A DNA stretch of 64,000 nt from Varroa destructor (taxonomy: Eukaryota > Arthropoda > Arachnida > Mesostigmata > Varroidae), in assembly GCF_002443255.2 (NCBI RefSeq), contig NW_019211456.1:15919557-15983556 (forward strand), read 5' to 3'. A program made the translations under genes and the position numbers. Positions 23,801 through 37,260 of this stretch are shown here, piece after piece. Each line of letters starts with the position of its first letter. Within the stretch, counting starts at the first letter, position 1. A model generated the notes under the pieces. It saw only the letters and a list, made by a program, of their open reading frames with translations, was not told the DNA's origin and did not search any database.

Positions 23801-26800
23801 TAGACAGCTGAATAGAAAGCCCATCGGTTTCCACAGCTCCGTTAGTCTGACCACACCCAGTACGCGCCCTTCATTTTGAGCCGCTTCGAACGCCGGCAAG
23901 CGACACCAGGCAATCAGGCCCAATCCTGAAACAGCCTCTTTAGACATTCTCCTTCAGTGATCGTGTTCGAAACTAAAGCACGGTCTGTGCTCTCACTTCT
24001 TATGCTTTGCAACTCCCTGATAGAGGCGGAACTATGAAGGAAATATATGCAGAAGGGAAAAAGCTCGATTGTGCCTTCATTCAGTGGGTCAGTCGTTACT
24101 GCGCTAAGCGCTGTTGAGGTGTGTGGATGAATAGGCAGGTTGTAAGTAGGCACCGACTTTGAAAATGCCCACTGACAGGCCTGCGACAAGGCAAATGTCA
24201 TCTTTTAGTTGCCCTCGTTGTCGGCGCCATTTACATGAAACGGGTATACTGGTCCACTGTACTGAGGATGCGATGGTTACTTCGCATTGAAATGAGTACC
24301 TTAGAAGTGTACCAGAATTGTAGGTGGTGTTATGCATACCGTATTCAGGCGCCTTTATGTATGTATAGCCTTTAGACCAAAAAAAGCTATAATATATTGA
24401 CAAATATGAGCGCATACACAAACTTTAGGTGAGCTTAGGCTCCGTCGCACCAGGAAGGAATAAAAATTAGGATTTATTTCCATTTTACCAAATTAGATTT
24501 TATTTCTCTAGATACACAGACTTGTGCACCTTTTATCTGAAAAATACTAATACAAGAAGAAAGAAAAGTATATCCGCACGTAGAGTATATCCATGTCTGC
24601 GGTCACAACCTAGAGTGCGTCAAGTAATTCTCTGTACCATTCATTAGACTACTAAATGCTTCTTGAAATTAACTCGGGAAATGGACCTATTATATAATAA
24701 TGATGTTTCGGTTAATCTACTACAGAAATGTTTATCTAGCTATTTCCGGAACGGTTCGTTTTCTTAAAAAAATGTCAACCCAATTTAGCCGATAGTTGAT
24801 TTTCAAACGAAGTATACTTCTCAGCGCTAAGAGGATATACTTTGGAAACACAAACAAAGTATTGGCAGCAACTTGACGCTAAAGCGAAAAATATAATAAC
24901 AATTGTCGTTATAGTTTTAAAATATAGAACTTAAAGGATAAACTTCTTATATAAAACCGGCACCTACATAAAGTGCTGTCGTCAAGATTATTATAACTCA
25001 GAATTTTTATATTTCTACTGTACTAAAACAACAAACCGAAACTGAGTATTGATATAAACTAAATTTGAATATATTATATTTCTTTAAAATCAAACTGGTC
25101 TGTGCTTGTATGCTTAAGGCTGAGGCTAAAGACCGCAAAGCGCTCGCCACCGATAGCCGAAAACAAAATCAACGCAGTCGCTTCAACTAAACATCAGCAC
25201 TAAAACGGTAGCGAATTTCTGCGATAAAAGTTCATTGACAAAGGCGATATCTGAACACGTGAAGGAGCGACTAGATTGCTAAGGTCAGCATTCAATGAGA
25301 CCAGGCCAAAAGGATGGCTGGAAAAGTTGAGCCTTTCGAAGCAAAACAAAAACCGACGAAAGACCAGATGGTGCATCGAACTAGAAGACTGCGTATCATT
25401 CGACTTGGAGGTCAAAGGAGTCGCCGTTTGATAGGTTTTGAAGACAAAGCTTCTCGAGGGGCTTTCTAAAAGTCGGTTCATCACGATGCTTTTACCGCCG
25501 CAAAAAGCGATCAGGAGGCAAAGCTGGCGCTACGGACCTGAGCCTGAGAATCAAGTCAAGTGTCTTCCTGGTATATGTCAAGAGAACGGATAAGTTTGCC
25601 TTTTTCAGATACTTTATCATTATCTTGCGCGGAGCGTAGCTGTGCTTCAAATTATACACTGAAGGAGTCTGAGGCCTGATTAGGATGGAAGGCCCAGGAT
25701 ACACCGAAAGAGAGCGTTCCATGGCTGCAGGATGGGGTGCAAAAGTATAATCTCTGTGTCTAGCCAAGGTCCCCTGCCTGATGGTCCAATACCCTAGCGT
25801 CGTCTTCGCTAAAACAAGGATGTTACTCTTCAATAAGCCGATCAAGACACATGAAATAGCAAGCTACCGCTAGCCGCAGCTGATAGTTCTGCGGTCTACT
25901 TAGAGAAGAAGCGCTGTACCATTTATGATCAAAATATGCTCTCTTTCAGGGCCGACTGAGGCGCAAGATGGACACGGGAACTCTCAGTATCGCAATGAAT
26001 GAGGGTGCGTAACTCGTCCGTTGCGGGATAGAGGGAACTTTGGTTGCATAATGAGGAAACCCTTGTCTGATAAACACGGCCGAAGCGATATGAAAAAAAT
26101 ATTTATTTATTAATCTTTCAAGTGAGGCATATAAATATAAATAATATATATACACGTAAATGAGCTTGACACTATGTGGTGGACTATGCAAGGCGAACAC
26201 ACGTAGGTAAATTGACCGAAAATACCGTATATCTATGATTAGGGACCGACAATGGCTTAAGAAAAGAAAAAGCTCGATTCCACGTTCCCTTGAAGAAACC
26301 ACTGCACACCTACTGTCATCCTTGTCGTGAAGGGGAAGAACCTACTCAATTACCACCAGCGATGCGGCGATAGCTAAGTATGAAGAGACCACTTATTATT
26401 ATTTCGCACTTTGAAGTAAGAGAATCATTTTCGAACCCGTCTAACCTCCATACTAACGTCCTATCGAACTCAACTCATTGCCGCTTACGCTTCTTATTAC
26501 GGATCCATAATGTGGAATCGGTAAATAGTTGGATATTCAACTGGTATCATACCGATCATCGTATAGTTATAGCAGATGAAATAAGATCGTAAATAAGTTG
26601 CCAGAAGTCATAAATTCTGTTATAAGCTTTATCTAACAAACTGTAGCCTTGATTACTTGGGTTAGAGTCCAAGCTTGAGAAAAACGAATTAGGGATTTGC
26701 GTAGTAGTTCCAGTCTCAGACATTATTGTATCTAAGGGCTTCTAAAGATATAGCGGCCATGCATTTTAAGTACTGACAAAAATGCGAAGCAGTATATTCG

Positions 26801-29509
26801 GGTATTTATAGTACTACGGTCTAGTTCCTGATTGTGACTAATCGTCATGGCGGCAAGTTGAGCTGCACGTGAATAAGGTTGGAACATAGCATTTATTGCC
26901 ATATAATAGGTGATTTTGAAAATCTATCCAGATCTACATGCAGTAGATCTACAGCGACACATTTTTAATAAACTCAAAAAGTTACATTCGTCTACGATTA
27001 TGCCATGAGGTTCCGGTTTTTTAAATGATTATTTTAACCACCTGTGGTGCTTGGACTAGATATTTGATGATATAACGAACTCATCATTCCTATTTTATAT
27101 ACACTTGACAATTTCACACCCTTAACTTCACACCCTAGGAAGACAGTTAACAGCATAAAACGAACAATATTCTTCAGCAGCATCTACATCGAGTAGTTAT
27201 AGAATTATATTAATGACTGTAAAGTAAAAAAGACATAAATGTGTCAACTGTATTATCAGCATAAATGACGATACCGTTTTCTGGGTGTGTTAAAGCACCT
27301 ACTAAAATATTGTCCCAATATGTAACGTTGAGCTTTTCGATAAAACATTTTTGCTTCGCTTGTGAGAAAGTTGCAATCGCTCAACTTCACGAGTTCTCTT
27401 TAATTTCACAAAAAAAAAGACATTGATAGTAATGTCTCTAATAATAATGAAGAAGACTAAACCGTAAAAATGGGAAACGTCTCACTTAAGGTTTACAACC
27501 CAAAAATTCTACTAAACGCTAAAGGCACGAGTTTCGCCAGACGCGAAAGTAGTCATGTGAAAATAGCACAGATAATAATGTTATTTCTACTATTCATAGA
27601 ATATACCATAAGAGCTGCTAAAAATAGGGACTCCATTTGTAACGTTTAGTACTACGAGCTTATTTTTGGTCTGTTGGTCAGACGGTAGTTCGTGTATTTT
27701 TCACATCTTGCCACAAAGGCACCCGCAACATTTTGGACAAATATGATGTAACCCCTTAGACGTATTGCTTTTCAGTTTTGCCATTGTTTTTCTTGGATTA
27801 GACTTTCTTTTTAACCATGGGTACCCAAGTTTGTGAACCTTCCAATGCCTCCTTGTTCTGACCGGTGAGAGGCGTATATTTCAAGTTCGTATGTAACTAT
27901 GGCTGCAATGTCCTACAACTTCTTCCTGAAAAAAAGTAAAGTTTATTATCGGCTTAAGAGAAGAAAATACACGTATATTCGGCAGTTCGCGGTACTGACC
28001 AAGCTGGAGGAAGATTATCAATTTACTTTGTTAACAAATTTACAAATACAAAACTGTATCACTTTCTATGCGTCCAACCATATAACGACCAAAGATCTTC
28101 TGATTCGAAGTCCCTAGCGGTACCGCCTACTCCGTAATCCTAACAAATACGAGATATATATTGTATAGTCAGAAAGCTGGACCGAATTCACGAGTTTTAA
28201 GTAACTTAGGTACCCTGATGCTTTGAGGAAATCTCGGTTGTCAAAGGCCGATATACCCTTTATCTGAAAAGGAATACTTAACCTTGTTGGAAGTAATGCA
28301 GATTGATGATAATAAATAGCAGCGCAGTGGTTCAAACGGCTGCCGTAAACAACCGATGATCTCATTTTTAACCCCGCGGACGCCATATTATAATTTGACA
28401 AGAAAAAAACTAACACTTGACATAAATTACAATTGACCAAGGCGACGTATTTCCGTTATCACGAGTCTACCTAACTCTGAAGTTAATTCTTGGCGAATAC
28501 ACTTAATACTAACCTGTGCTCGAAAATGGCCTAGGTTAATTGTACGTCTTGACAAGGCTGACTATGTTAAATCAACCACTCGCACTCGGTGGCTTGCTCA
28601 ATTGTAGAAATCATTATTTGACGTTTTATAATATTTATACAAAAATTTCAAGTGCAGTAGTAACTGGCCACCTATATGCATTTGGCATTATTGTAAATAG
28701 CTAGTTTAAGTTATTTCTCAATAGTTTTTTTACCCTTAGCATAAGAGAGGGTATAGCGGTTTCACTTTTATTAAAGGGTGCAGTAAGGCTAAAAATATCG
28801 ATGTTTATAAGAATAAATCTTTATAAATATGACTGCTCAATGGCAAAGTATGTTATAAGTAAGTAGGAAACAAGTTTATCAAGCCGCGCATTGGCCTAAG
28901 AAAACCTTAATTGGGCAATCTTGAAATTCTAGACCCATGTTAGAACTGATTCTACCCTAGTTGTTTCTAAAAGTTGATTTCGTTCCAGTTACCAGCGTAG
29001 CATATATTCCGATTTGAACCGATGTATGTACAATGTTTATTAGAGGCATATTCGAACCGCCCTCCTCAGACCTGGGGTTTTTGAGCTACAAAATAACAGA
29101 ACCCCTCTAACACTATCTCTGAGGTGAATTAGAAGTTACAGTAAAGCTATGTACCTAATAACCTGTCGAAAATCAGTAGGCAATCAGGCGTTGTTTGACT
29201 GAAGCGCGCATATCTGAACGTTTATCAGTATGCATAATTGACTATTGGTGTGTTCTGGCATGCCCACCGAATGCAGCCGCAGCGATGGCCATTGTTGGTT
29301 TGCCCGCAACCGTAGCCGAATCTGCAAGTATTTTTGCCGGTTTCAGCGAAACGTCTCTTACTTATCAAGAAACATGCTCCACTAAGCTAGATGATGTGAT
29401 GGCGGATCAAAGGAGGTCGCATGGAAAATAATTTCACTTGGACGTACACAAACATAGAAATCTTGCAAAAACTGTTTCATAGTAGATGATTCGTAATTTA
29501 TTACTTTGT

Positions 29510-29540
29510 TTATATCAAAAGAAGCTTCTCTTTGATATAA
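29510..29540. repeat. near-perfect 31-bp palindrome
   Basis: Arms TTATATCAAA (29510-29519) and TTTGATATAA (29531-29540) flank the inner palindrome AGAAGCTTCT, with a single extra C at 29530. Confidence 0.75.
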
Positions 29541-32500
29541 TTTAAGATGAAAATAAAGCAAATTCCTGCCTTGAGCTACACTGATAAATCATTCGTCGCT
29601 GATGATCACAGCGGTATCGAGGTCATTTTCAACAATCCGTAATTAACAATGAGCTTAAACGCGAGACTTCAGCCAGTAAAATGCGCAAGAAAAAAAAAGG
29701 TAAAAATGCATTAAGCGAAAACAAACGGAAATTATCGAAATGCTTGAACCTCTACAGTATCTGTAAGCCGGTATCACTGGCGTAGATAAAACGTAGTATG
29801 TACTTGATGTATATGTTCGCGCTTTCGAAGTAAGCAAACTCGAACCATACGTGAGACAAATGATGCGCGTTCATCTTTAAAGGTACAATAAGATCTTCAT
29901 AGGCTCAGGCCAACCAAAACAAGCAGGGACACCTATGTTAAAGCAGAGAAAGCCGTGGCTTTGAGTAAACAGAGCAAATTCGGATCGTAAGTCCTCATTT
30001 CAATCAAAATACGTACACGTTTTCGCCGCATAAATAAGAAAGACTATGGGAACAACTATACACAGAATTATAATATTATTGTTTATGAGACTAATATTAT
30101 ATGGTCCTTCTGATAGATAGTCGTAGGAGAGAGAGTGCTGGCCACTGAACCGTGTTAATAAGCCTAGTGGTATATATTGGATTGTCACAAAATGTGGTAT
30201 ATATCGCTGAATACGGTGTGACACACATAAAGTACCTCAGAAAATCTTGCTTAATGTATAATGCTTTTACTACGAGAACAGCAGCCGATCCAGTATATAC
30301 TCGAACGGGTCTTTGCAGCAATAGATTTATAAAAGTTGTCAACGATAAAATAACCATTTTATAACCGATTATGAAAGCTAAGTCGATTATACGTTTCATT
30401 ATAACTTGACCTTTAACCTTAAACCAACCCGTCGCTTTAAGATGCATCAAGCTCCTACTGCTGTCCGGCAACCTTTTCCGAGCAGAAGACTTCCGTCGTG
30501 TAGCGCTTTCGCTTTATTTCAGCCAATACTATTTTATGCAACTCTGTGCACACGTCTACCCGACAGACAATCGGATCAGTGTTAACGAATTGGTCCCACT
30601 CCGAAATAAGCTTTATTTGACAAATGGCTGAGGCTAGTAGTTTCGCGCAAGTCAACAGTGATGTCTAACAAAATGCGAACGAATAGATAAAGCTGATCGA
30701 AGTGCTAATAATTTTACTAAACTGTCCAGGATTGAGCAGCGATTGTAGTCAGACCGCTCAATTTATAAGCTAAAAGTGAACACACGAACGATGTGCTCTA
30801 CAGAGTAATTTAAACAGGTAAAACTAGATTAGGACCAGTTAAGGTCGAAATCATACGGTGAAGCACCAAAATGAAGATCGAGAGAATCACCAAAACAAAT
30901 ATTAAATATATTTTAAAAAAATTTAGGAGTATAGTTTGAAAAAAAAACTCACAGAGAATGTGTAGCTATACATCGAATAGTGAGTATAACATTTTTCGCA
31001 GGTACTCGGAGTGATTTCTGTTATAGTTTAATAGTACGTCTATGGACATATGGTACGAATACTAGACAAGACAAAGTATTACAATTCCGTGAAGCATCAT
31101 TTCCTGCTAAAAAGATTTCGTCGGACGTTGTTGTCTAAGAACACTGCAAAAATTACTCGTAAAAATTATCTGTTTTTCTCTAGGAGCCCCTCAATAGGAG
31201 GGGTATAAACAGCGTAGCTCACGCTTCATCAATATCAGTAGTAGAAGACAATTAAGGCAGATTTTAATCGAGATACGCATTGGGCATAGAACTCGACTTG
31301 GTAATTTACCAATGGAAAATTATGTACCTATACACGCATATATATAAGCTGAATAGATGATTGAATAAATTACGCCGACAAACCTAGCCTTTACTTGGTT
31401 ATGAATAAGGTCAGGTAGTTCACGGACAGTCGACAATTATAAACATTGATTTTTATTCTGTTTTGACCCATGGTAGATGCTTTATCCGCGCTCGTCAATA
31501 ATCATATATTTTTTTTGTGCCATTTTACTAGCTCGTTGACGAGTATCGAATATGCATTTATATAGGCTGAACCAACAGGTTGTATAATTTCGTAACAAAG
31601 ACAAAGTACGTCTTATTGTTAGTAAATCTAGATAGTTCCACACCACCGATTGTATAGAGATTTTATTTATATGTTTTTTTTTTTCATCAAAGCTGGAACG
31701 AGTAAGGAGCTTAGCATGTGGTTGGACGCCGACTTTTCCTAAACGAATTTAACTAACAGGCCTGTCAGCGTCGTTTGGCAACTGCCACAAAGTATGCTAA
31801 GGTGAATTCTATAGTGATAGGAACAAATGTATTTGTCCTACCGTGAAAATTTCCTCACACAGCGTCAATCAAAGTACCCTGGTCGTAGCTCATAGCGATG
31901 CCGTGGAATGGATACAAAATCTGTGTTGTATCACTGTTTGCATTGGAGGAGGAAGTGCCGTATCGTTGTCGACATAAAAACTAACGTTCTCTGCCTATGC
32001 GATTTTAGCCACCCGATCATCTCAAGGCTTATAGTCGGCAGTACTGTCCAATTAGCTGCCTCTGTCAAAAATCAATATAACTTTTTCTACTAGGGCTAAA
32101 TAAAATCAAGACGGGTGCTAAAGGCCTAATATATAGAGATCAATTATACTTGGACATAATCGTATTGATATATCATTCCGCTGCGCAGACGACGGACTCT
32201 GCTGCGTTCCTTTCAATTACACGTTTTTACATCACCTATTGTAATTTAAGTTAGTTCAGCTGGCAGAAGTAACTACTGCCAACTCAGCTGGACATAGTGT
32301 ACATTTAAGCCAGGTGAACAAGGCAGATGACGTCTAGATCAGGTTATCGTTCGTGCTTGCCGTAAGTTGAAAGACCAGTTGTACAATCAGTTAGCTGTAT
32401 TGCGTCTTTGTATGCTAGATTGATTTAATAAATACATATAAGAATAATTGAATAACACAAATATGCATTTCAATTAGTTAAACAGCTAAATAGTTTTGTC

Positions 32501-32640
32501 GCACTAAATAAAAAGCAGCAAGTTTTTTAAACGTCTGCTAAAAAGTGCAGACTGCTACTAAAACTACATATGGAACACTTGTATATACATATATGCGTCT
32601 CCGCATCCGTTCCAGATACGACTGATTGTAATTTTCGGAT

Positions 32641-34000
32641 GACTAAAAAAGCAAGACGACGATGGAGAAACCATTGATGGCAAAGCGAACGGCATTACCA
32701 GTTTTTAGATATGTCACCGAAATAGTTGCTTATTCTTAACTGGTTTCTGTAGCAACAAGTATCCTAGCAAAGCGGCCAAAGACAAAAGATTGTTGAAATC
32801 TTTGTATAGCATGCCACTCGGCGGCTGAAGTAAGAGCACAAGTCTGGTTTTCCCGGTAGTAACGACAGTGGTAAGATTTCATGATACTTCGGTGGCGCGA
32901 TCAGGTCGTCTACGCTTGTGGCTCTTCTCTCGTTCACTGATAGTAAATGCAAAGTGATTTCGCCTCCGTTACTGCTAAACACCACCATACAGGACAGTCT
33001 CATACTTACGCGATTTCCAGCGTTAAGCACTTCAAGTCGCTTCGTTTCCATCCAACATTTTCTGCGTTTCCTTCGCCGAGCCATTCGTCGAAGATGGTAC
33101 TGACACGTTTGGTCCTCTCTTGTTCTGTTTCCTTCCAAACGCTCTTTATTTTCTACAGCCACCTCAGCAACTTTCACCTATGTTTCAGGCTTGTCGGACC
33201 AAGCAGTGTTGGGTCTGTCGCCTTACTCGTCCCGTCCAATCAAACGGTCAACCGACCTGTCTGGATTTCGAGAACGGCACAAAGACGAAGAAAGCAGTTT
33301 TTAGCTTTTAGGCGTTTCTATCCATGTTCCTAGTGTTCTTTTCGAGCTTCTTCTTCTGCTAGTGCTGGTCGTAAGAACTCCCTCAGTGTCTTTGTCGGCA
33401 ATCGACATCTCAGACCTTCGTAGACCTGACCTTCCTCTAGCCTTTTCCCCAGGATCCTTTATTGCCTCCTTTCGGCTGTTGATGCCTCCAGCAGCGGCCC
33501 CGTTCTTTTTTCCCTCTCGGCCTTGGCTAAACTTGGCTAAACTTAGGCTTACACCGATGCCAGGCCAACACCGATGAGAACGAAGAAGAAGAAAAGTAAA
33601 AAGCTGACCAATTTTTGTGCACAGGCTTACAGAACGCACTCATAGTCGGTTCCTCGTTGCCTCGGCTCACTGCCGGTCTTCCCTTCTCTGTCGCTCCTAT
33701 ATGTAGTTCTATGTGTCCAAGAGAACGCGGATAGGGCTCTTTTGTATCCTGTGTTGCGCTTTGATCCTTCCTGCGCAATTTTTACGCTAGTGCAACGTCT
33801 ACGTGTGACTCCGTACATACATCTAAAGCCGCGGTACCAGTCGGAGTAGTAACGGCAGTCGCTTGTAACCTTCAGTAGAAAAGCAGAAAAAGATGCTTCC
33901 AGCCTAACAGCGGTGCAGCTTTCCAAGGTCGTAAGTGTCAATACAGCGCTGAATCGCTCACTCTGCTGGATAGCCGTCATAGCTATGTAGAAAATTTGCT
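32641..34000. other. GC-richer island (D)
   Basis: CpG-containing block whose plus strand is pyrimidine-rich (33100-33720), opposite in skew to islands A and B. A small tandem of ACTTGGCTAA occurs near 33530-33550. Overlapping frames on both strands show no known domain. Confidence 0.4.
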
Positions 34001-35080
34001 AGATAAAAAAAAAGTGACGCTTTCCCAAGCAGTGTAAAAACATTACCGAGCACACGAAGTTTCACTGACTTAACCAGAACGGCTTAATATGGGCGCAGAC
34101 TAGACAAACTGAATCAAGGAAAAGAACCTCAAATCTAACTCATCTAATCATGTGGCGTATGCACATATCAACCAACCTGTAACATATTATCCCGAGATCA
34201 AGAAAAAATTTACTTCCAATAAAAGGCATTTGTTACTAAATACCCAGCCAAAAGGGCGACAAGGTCAAACTTAGTAGTAATAGGGAAAATATTAAGAAAA
34301 AAGAAAAACAAAACAGCCAGGTTACCGTAACGCTCCATATCATTGCTCTCAGGATTGACATACAAATGAATCATATTGAAAAATAAAGATAATTTCGCTG
34401 CGTCATTTCTAGCAATTCTATGCTCAACGTCATGTGAAAATAAGCTTACGATTTTTAATTTTTTTCCAGTACAAAAAACATTATTGAAGAAAATCTAAAT
34501 ACAATATAAGCTGTCGCAGTTACATACAAGTTAATATAGTATGAAGTGCGAAAATTCTTTCAAACGTATTTCAAACTCAGAATCATATTCTTTACACTGT
34601 AGGCTATCTTTACGAGTAAAACGGAGTGTATAAATATAATATGATACCTGTTAGTATATGCAGTTCCTTCTCGCTTCCAAGCTCCTTGAAGTTTCTCACT
34701 TATGCAGACAAGTACAGATAGGCCATTGATTATTGTGAGAAAAAATTACACCCAGCAAAATTATCTTTTTCACTTCGATTTGCTAAGAGCTGCCAATGAC
34801 TTCTTCATACATTACGAATTAGAGAACCGTTTCAATTATTGAGTGATCTGAGATGCTTATGAGAAAGTCTGTCGCAAGATCGAATATATTTGTAGCAGTG
34901 TTATCCACTGCAGATGTGTATTTATTAATAGTTTTGTAAGGGGTCGATAAGGGGAAATATCAGATCTGCGCCTATGCAGAGTTTTTGATAGTTGTCTCTG
35001 CAGTGAAAATTTGGGTTATGCTTTTTCGGTGGATCTTGTACTCTAACATTTAAAACGGAGGGGTAGAACGATGTAATGGC
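34001..35080. other. AT-rich spacer, no gene recognised
   Basis: Low-GC sequence between two islands, with nothing recognisable. Confidence 0.5.
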
Positions 35081-37260
35081 GGCCATACTATGCGATACGG
35101 AAGGGGAGGTTTTGCCGTGCGAGCGGGACGATGATAGAGAATCAAAGCTTGAACGAGACCGTCAGCGAACAAAACGGGGAAAAGACAGAACGTTCAAACT
35201 TAAACTGAGGATACATTCCAGCCGATTTAACAGGAGGCGCCATTAAAAAGCTCTGCGATTCTTATCCGTGCGTCCTGTTACCCCCATAGCCTTTAGGCGT
35301 CTGCGGCCTTCTTACAGCACTTCTCTCTAGGCTGCTTGCGTTCAGTGGAGACGAACAGTCGAGCAAACAGCCGCCCGACCAACAAATCGCTTTCGATTCT
35401 TTGCATACGTTCGTCCTTGCCTGTTCGTTCGTTCGTTCGAACGAAAAGAGGCAACCAATTGACGGCAGCGGCGACGGTGGTAGTAGCTGCGGCCGTCGGC
35501 GGTAGTGAAGGTCTGCCAGTGGCAAGTAAGCCGGAGGTAGCGACCGAAGGACGATGGGTAAAGCAGAACTAACACCACCACCACCGTGCACTAACGACGC
35601 CGCACACCGAGTAGATATGGAACAGTGACGGCAGCAAATCGCCGTGGAGTAGAAAGTTGGCCTAACACTTAGCGGCGGTAGAGTCGGCTTAGGTCGGCAA
35701 GTCTCGACTAAAGCTGGACAGTCAGACGCCAGCAGCAGGCCCACAAAAGAAACCGGCAAAAAAGAACGCGTACTAGCTTCGTGGTTGGCCAGAGTGAGTA
35801 GTAGTCCGAGGACGAAAGAAAAATATAAGGGAAGAAAGGGACGGTAGAGAAAGAGAATGAGTGGGGGACAGGCCAGCGGGGTTGATGTGTAGGTAGGTAG
35901 GCCGCAGAACGAACACGGTAGCTGCGCGAAGAGATGCCATTACCTTTCCGATGGGCCGCTGTTGGGGTCGGCCAAGAGGACCAACAGGCGGCGAGGAGGA
36001 AACAGAAGTGAAATGCAGGAACGATGCCGTCAAATGGGTAGAGGACAGGAAAAAAAGAAAAGCGACGGAAAAAGCAGTAGGTTCAGTGAAAAAGAATGAG
36101 AAGCAGCGAGTAAGAAAGAGAACAGGGGCTTCTCTCCTTTAGCCAATAACGACTGAAGCGGATCAAACAAAGGCAGTAGAAACGATGGAGGCGCTACTAT
36201 CGTTGGCAGAAGAGCGAAGCAACAGTTTCGTTATTACCTGCACAACGAAGGAGCTCTGGAGCCGATAAGGTGCGCGCCTTTGGACCTTTCGCAGCTAGTG
36301 GAAGAGACCGGGAGAGAAAAAGAGAAGAGCGATATAGTGAAGTCGAAAAGAGACAACTCTGAGAAAGAGAAAAAGAGATTGCATACTTAAGACCACTGAC
36401 ATCAAGCACAAACGTCACACACCGAAGAAGGCCGGCGAATACCAACTGAAGACCGCCACAGGGCTCTTGAGCATTACTTCGTGTAAGGCGCACTTAGAAT
36501 CATACAAGCGAACACATAAGCCATTTCCACAAACAAACCGGCATAGTACTAAAACCAGATGGGGCTAGAAGTCGAAGAGGAACGCTACGTCTTGACAGAG
36601 GCTGCATGACAAAAAGCAAGCTCGAACGAGTTCCGACATATCAAGAACCAAAGGCCAGATGGTGTAAAAAATACTATGGATGTGTCCTTCCCGCTAAAAT
36701 AGTGCACTTTCTGCTGTCGCAGCTTGAAGTATACTACGTTGCCTGTAATATTCTAGACCAACCTACAGGTAGCACTTGACAAATGGGGTGCTACGTTGCA
36801 GGAAAAACGATTCCACGTTCTGTCTACGTTGAACACGATGGATCGTCCGTACACATCTAAGAACCATATCTATGGGATCTCGGTTATGTATGTGTTTGTG
36901 TACTAGCTCCTCATAAACGCTTCAGCTTCGCCTGCTTCGAGACTGCCTTCGACTTTCCAAATCCATTTCACCATTTCATCCGTGATCAATAATGGCAAAT
37001 AGCAACAGGAAAAACAGCAGCTACAAGAGAAATTTTCCTCCGACAGAGAGCGGCTGGTAGATTTACAAGTTGTCTCAGCCTGTACAGACAGGTGATGCGT
37101 TTGAGGGAAACGTCAGGCAAAGCGTTCACCTTTTCCGTTGAACGGTTTCGCAGATCACTCGGCGCAAGGCTAGGTCGCGCGCACTGCCTCTTCGGAGCGA
37201 ACCTCGAATACATTACGCTTCTGTTGTCGAAACTCTGTCCTTAACCTCGTCGATGAGGTG
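35081..37260. other. GC-richer, purine-skewed island (E)
   Basis: This is among the strongest of the GC-rich blocks. The plus strand is strongly GA-rich at 35790-36390, and a (GTTC)n run next to its complement lies at 35425-35442. No conserved domain was recognised; the longest minus-strand frame here (35759-35262) contains no methionine codon. Confidence 0.4.

Larger units (their letters stand above)
18621..32640. other. mostly AT-rich intergenic or intronic DNA, no gene recognised
   Basis: About 14 kb without a recognisable protein. Moderately GC-richer patches lie at about 19190-20060, 23400-24300 and 25080-26350; frames in them match no family I know. Palindromes at 20842-20857 and 29510-29540 are listed separately. 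Confidence 0.5.

Noticed and set aside
23900..24420. Minus-strand frames resembling a decayed retroelement
   Set aside because: I could not find any conserved reverse transcriptase, endonuclease or RNase H block.
25492..25845. 117-residue minus-strand frame in a GC-richer patch
   Set aside because: It starts on TTG and no family motif appears on either strand.
27618..27627. CTAAAAATAG, a consensus MEF2 site, considered as a muscle enhancer for troponin T
   Set aside because: A 10-base AT-rich match is expected by chance in this much sequence, and there is no cluster or nearby exon.
28300..28400. tRNA-like stretch with GTTCAAAC, considered as a tRNA or SINE
   Set aside because: No matching A box at the right distance and no cloverleaf could be drawn.
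35262..35759. 165-residue minus-strand open frame
   Set aside because: It contains no ATG, is low-complexity, and lies in a GC-rich block where stops are rare.
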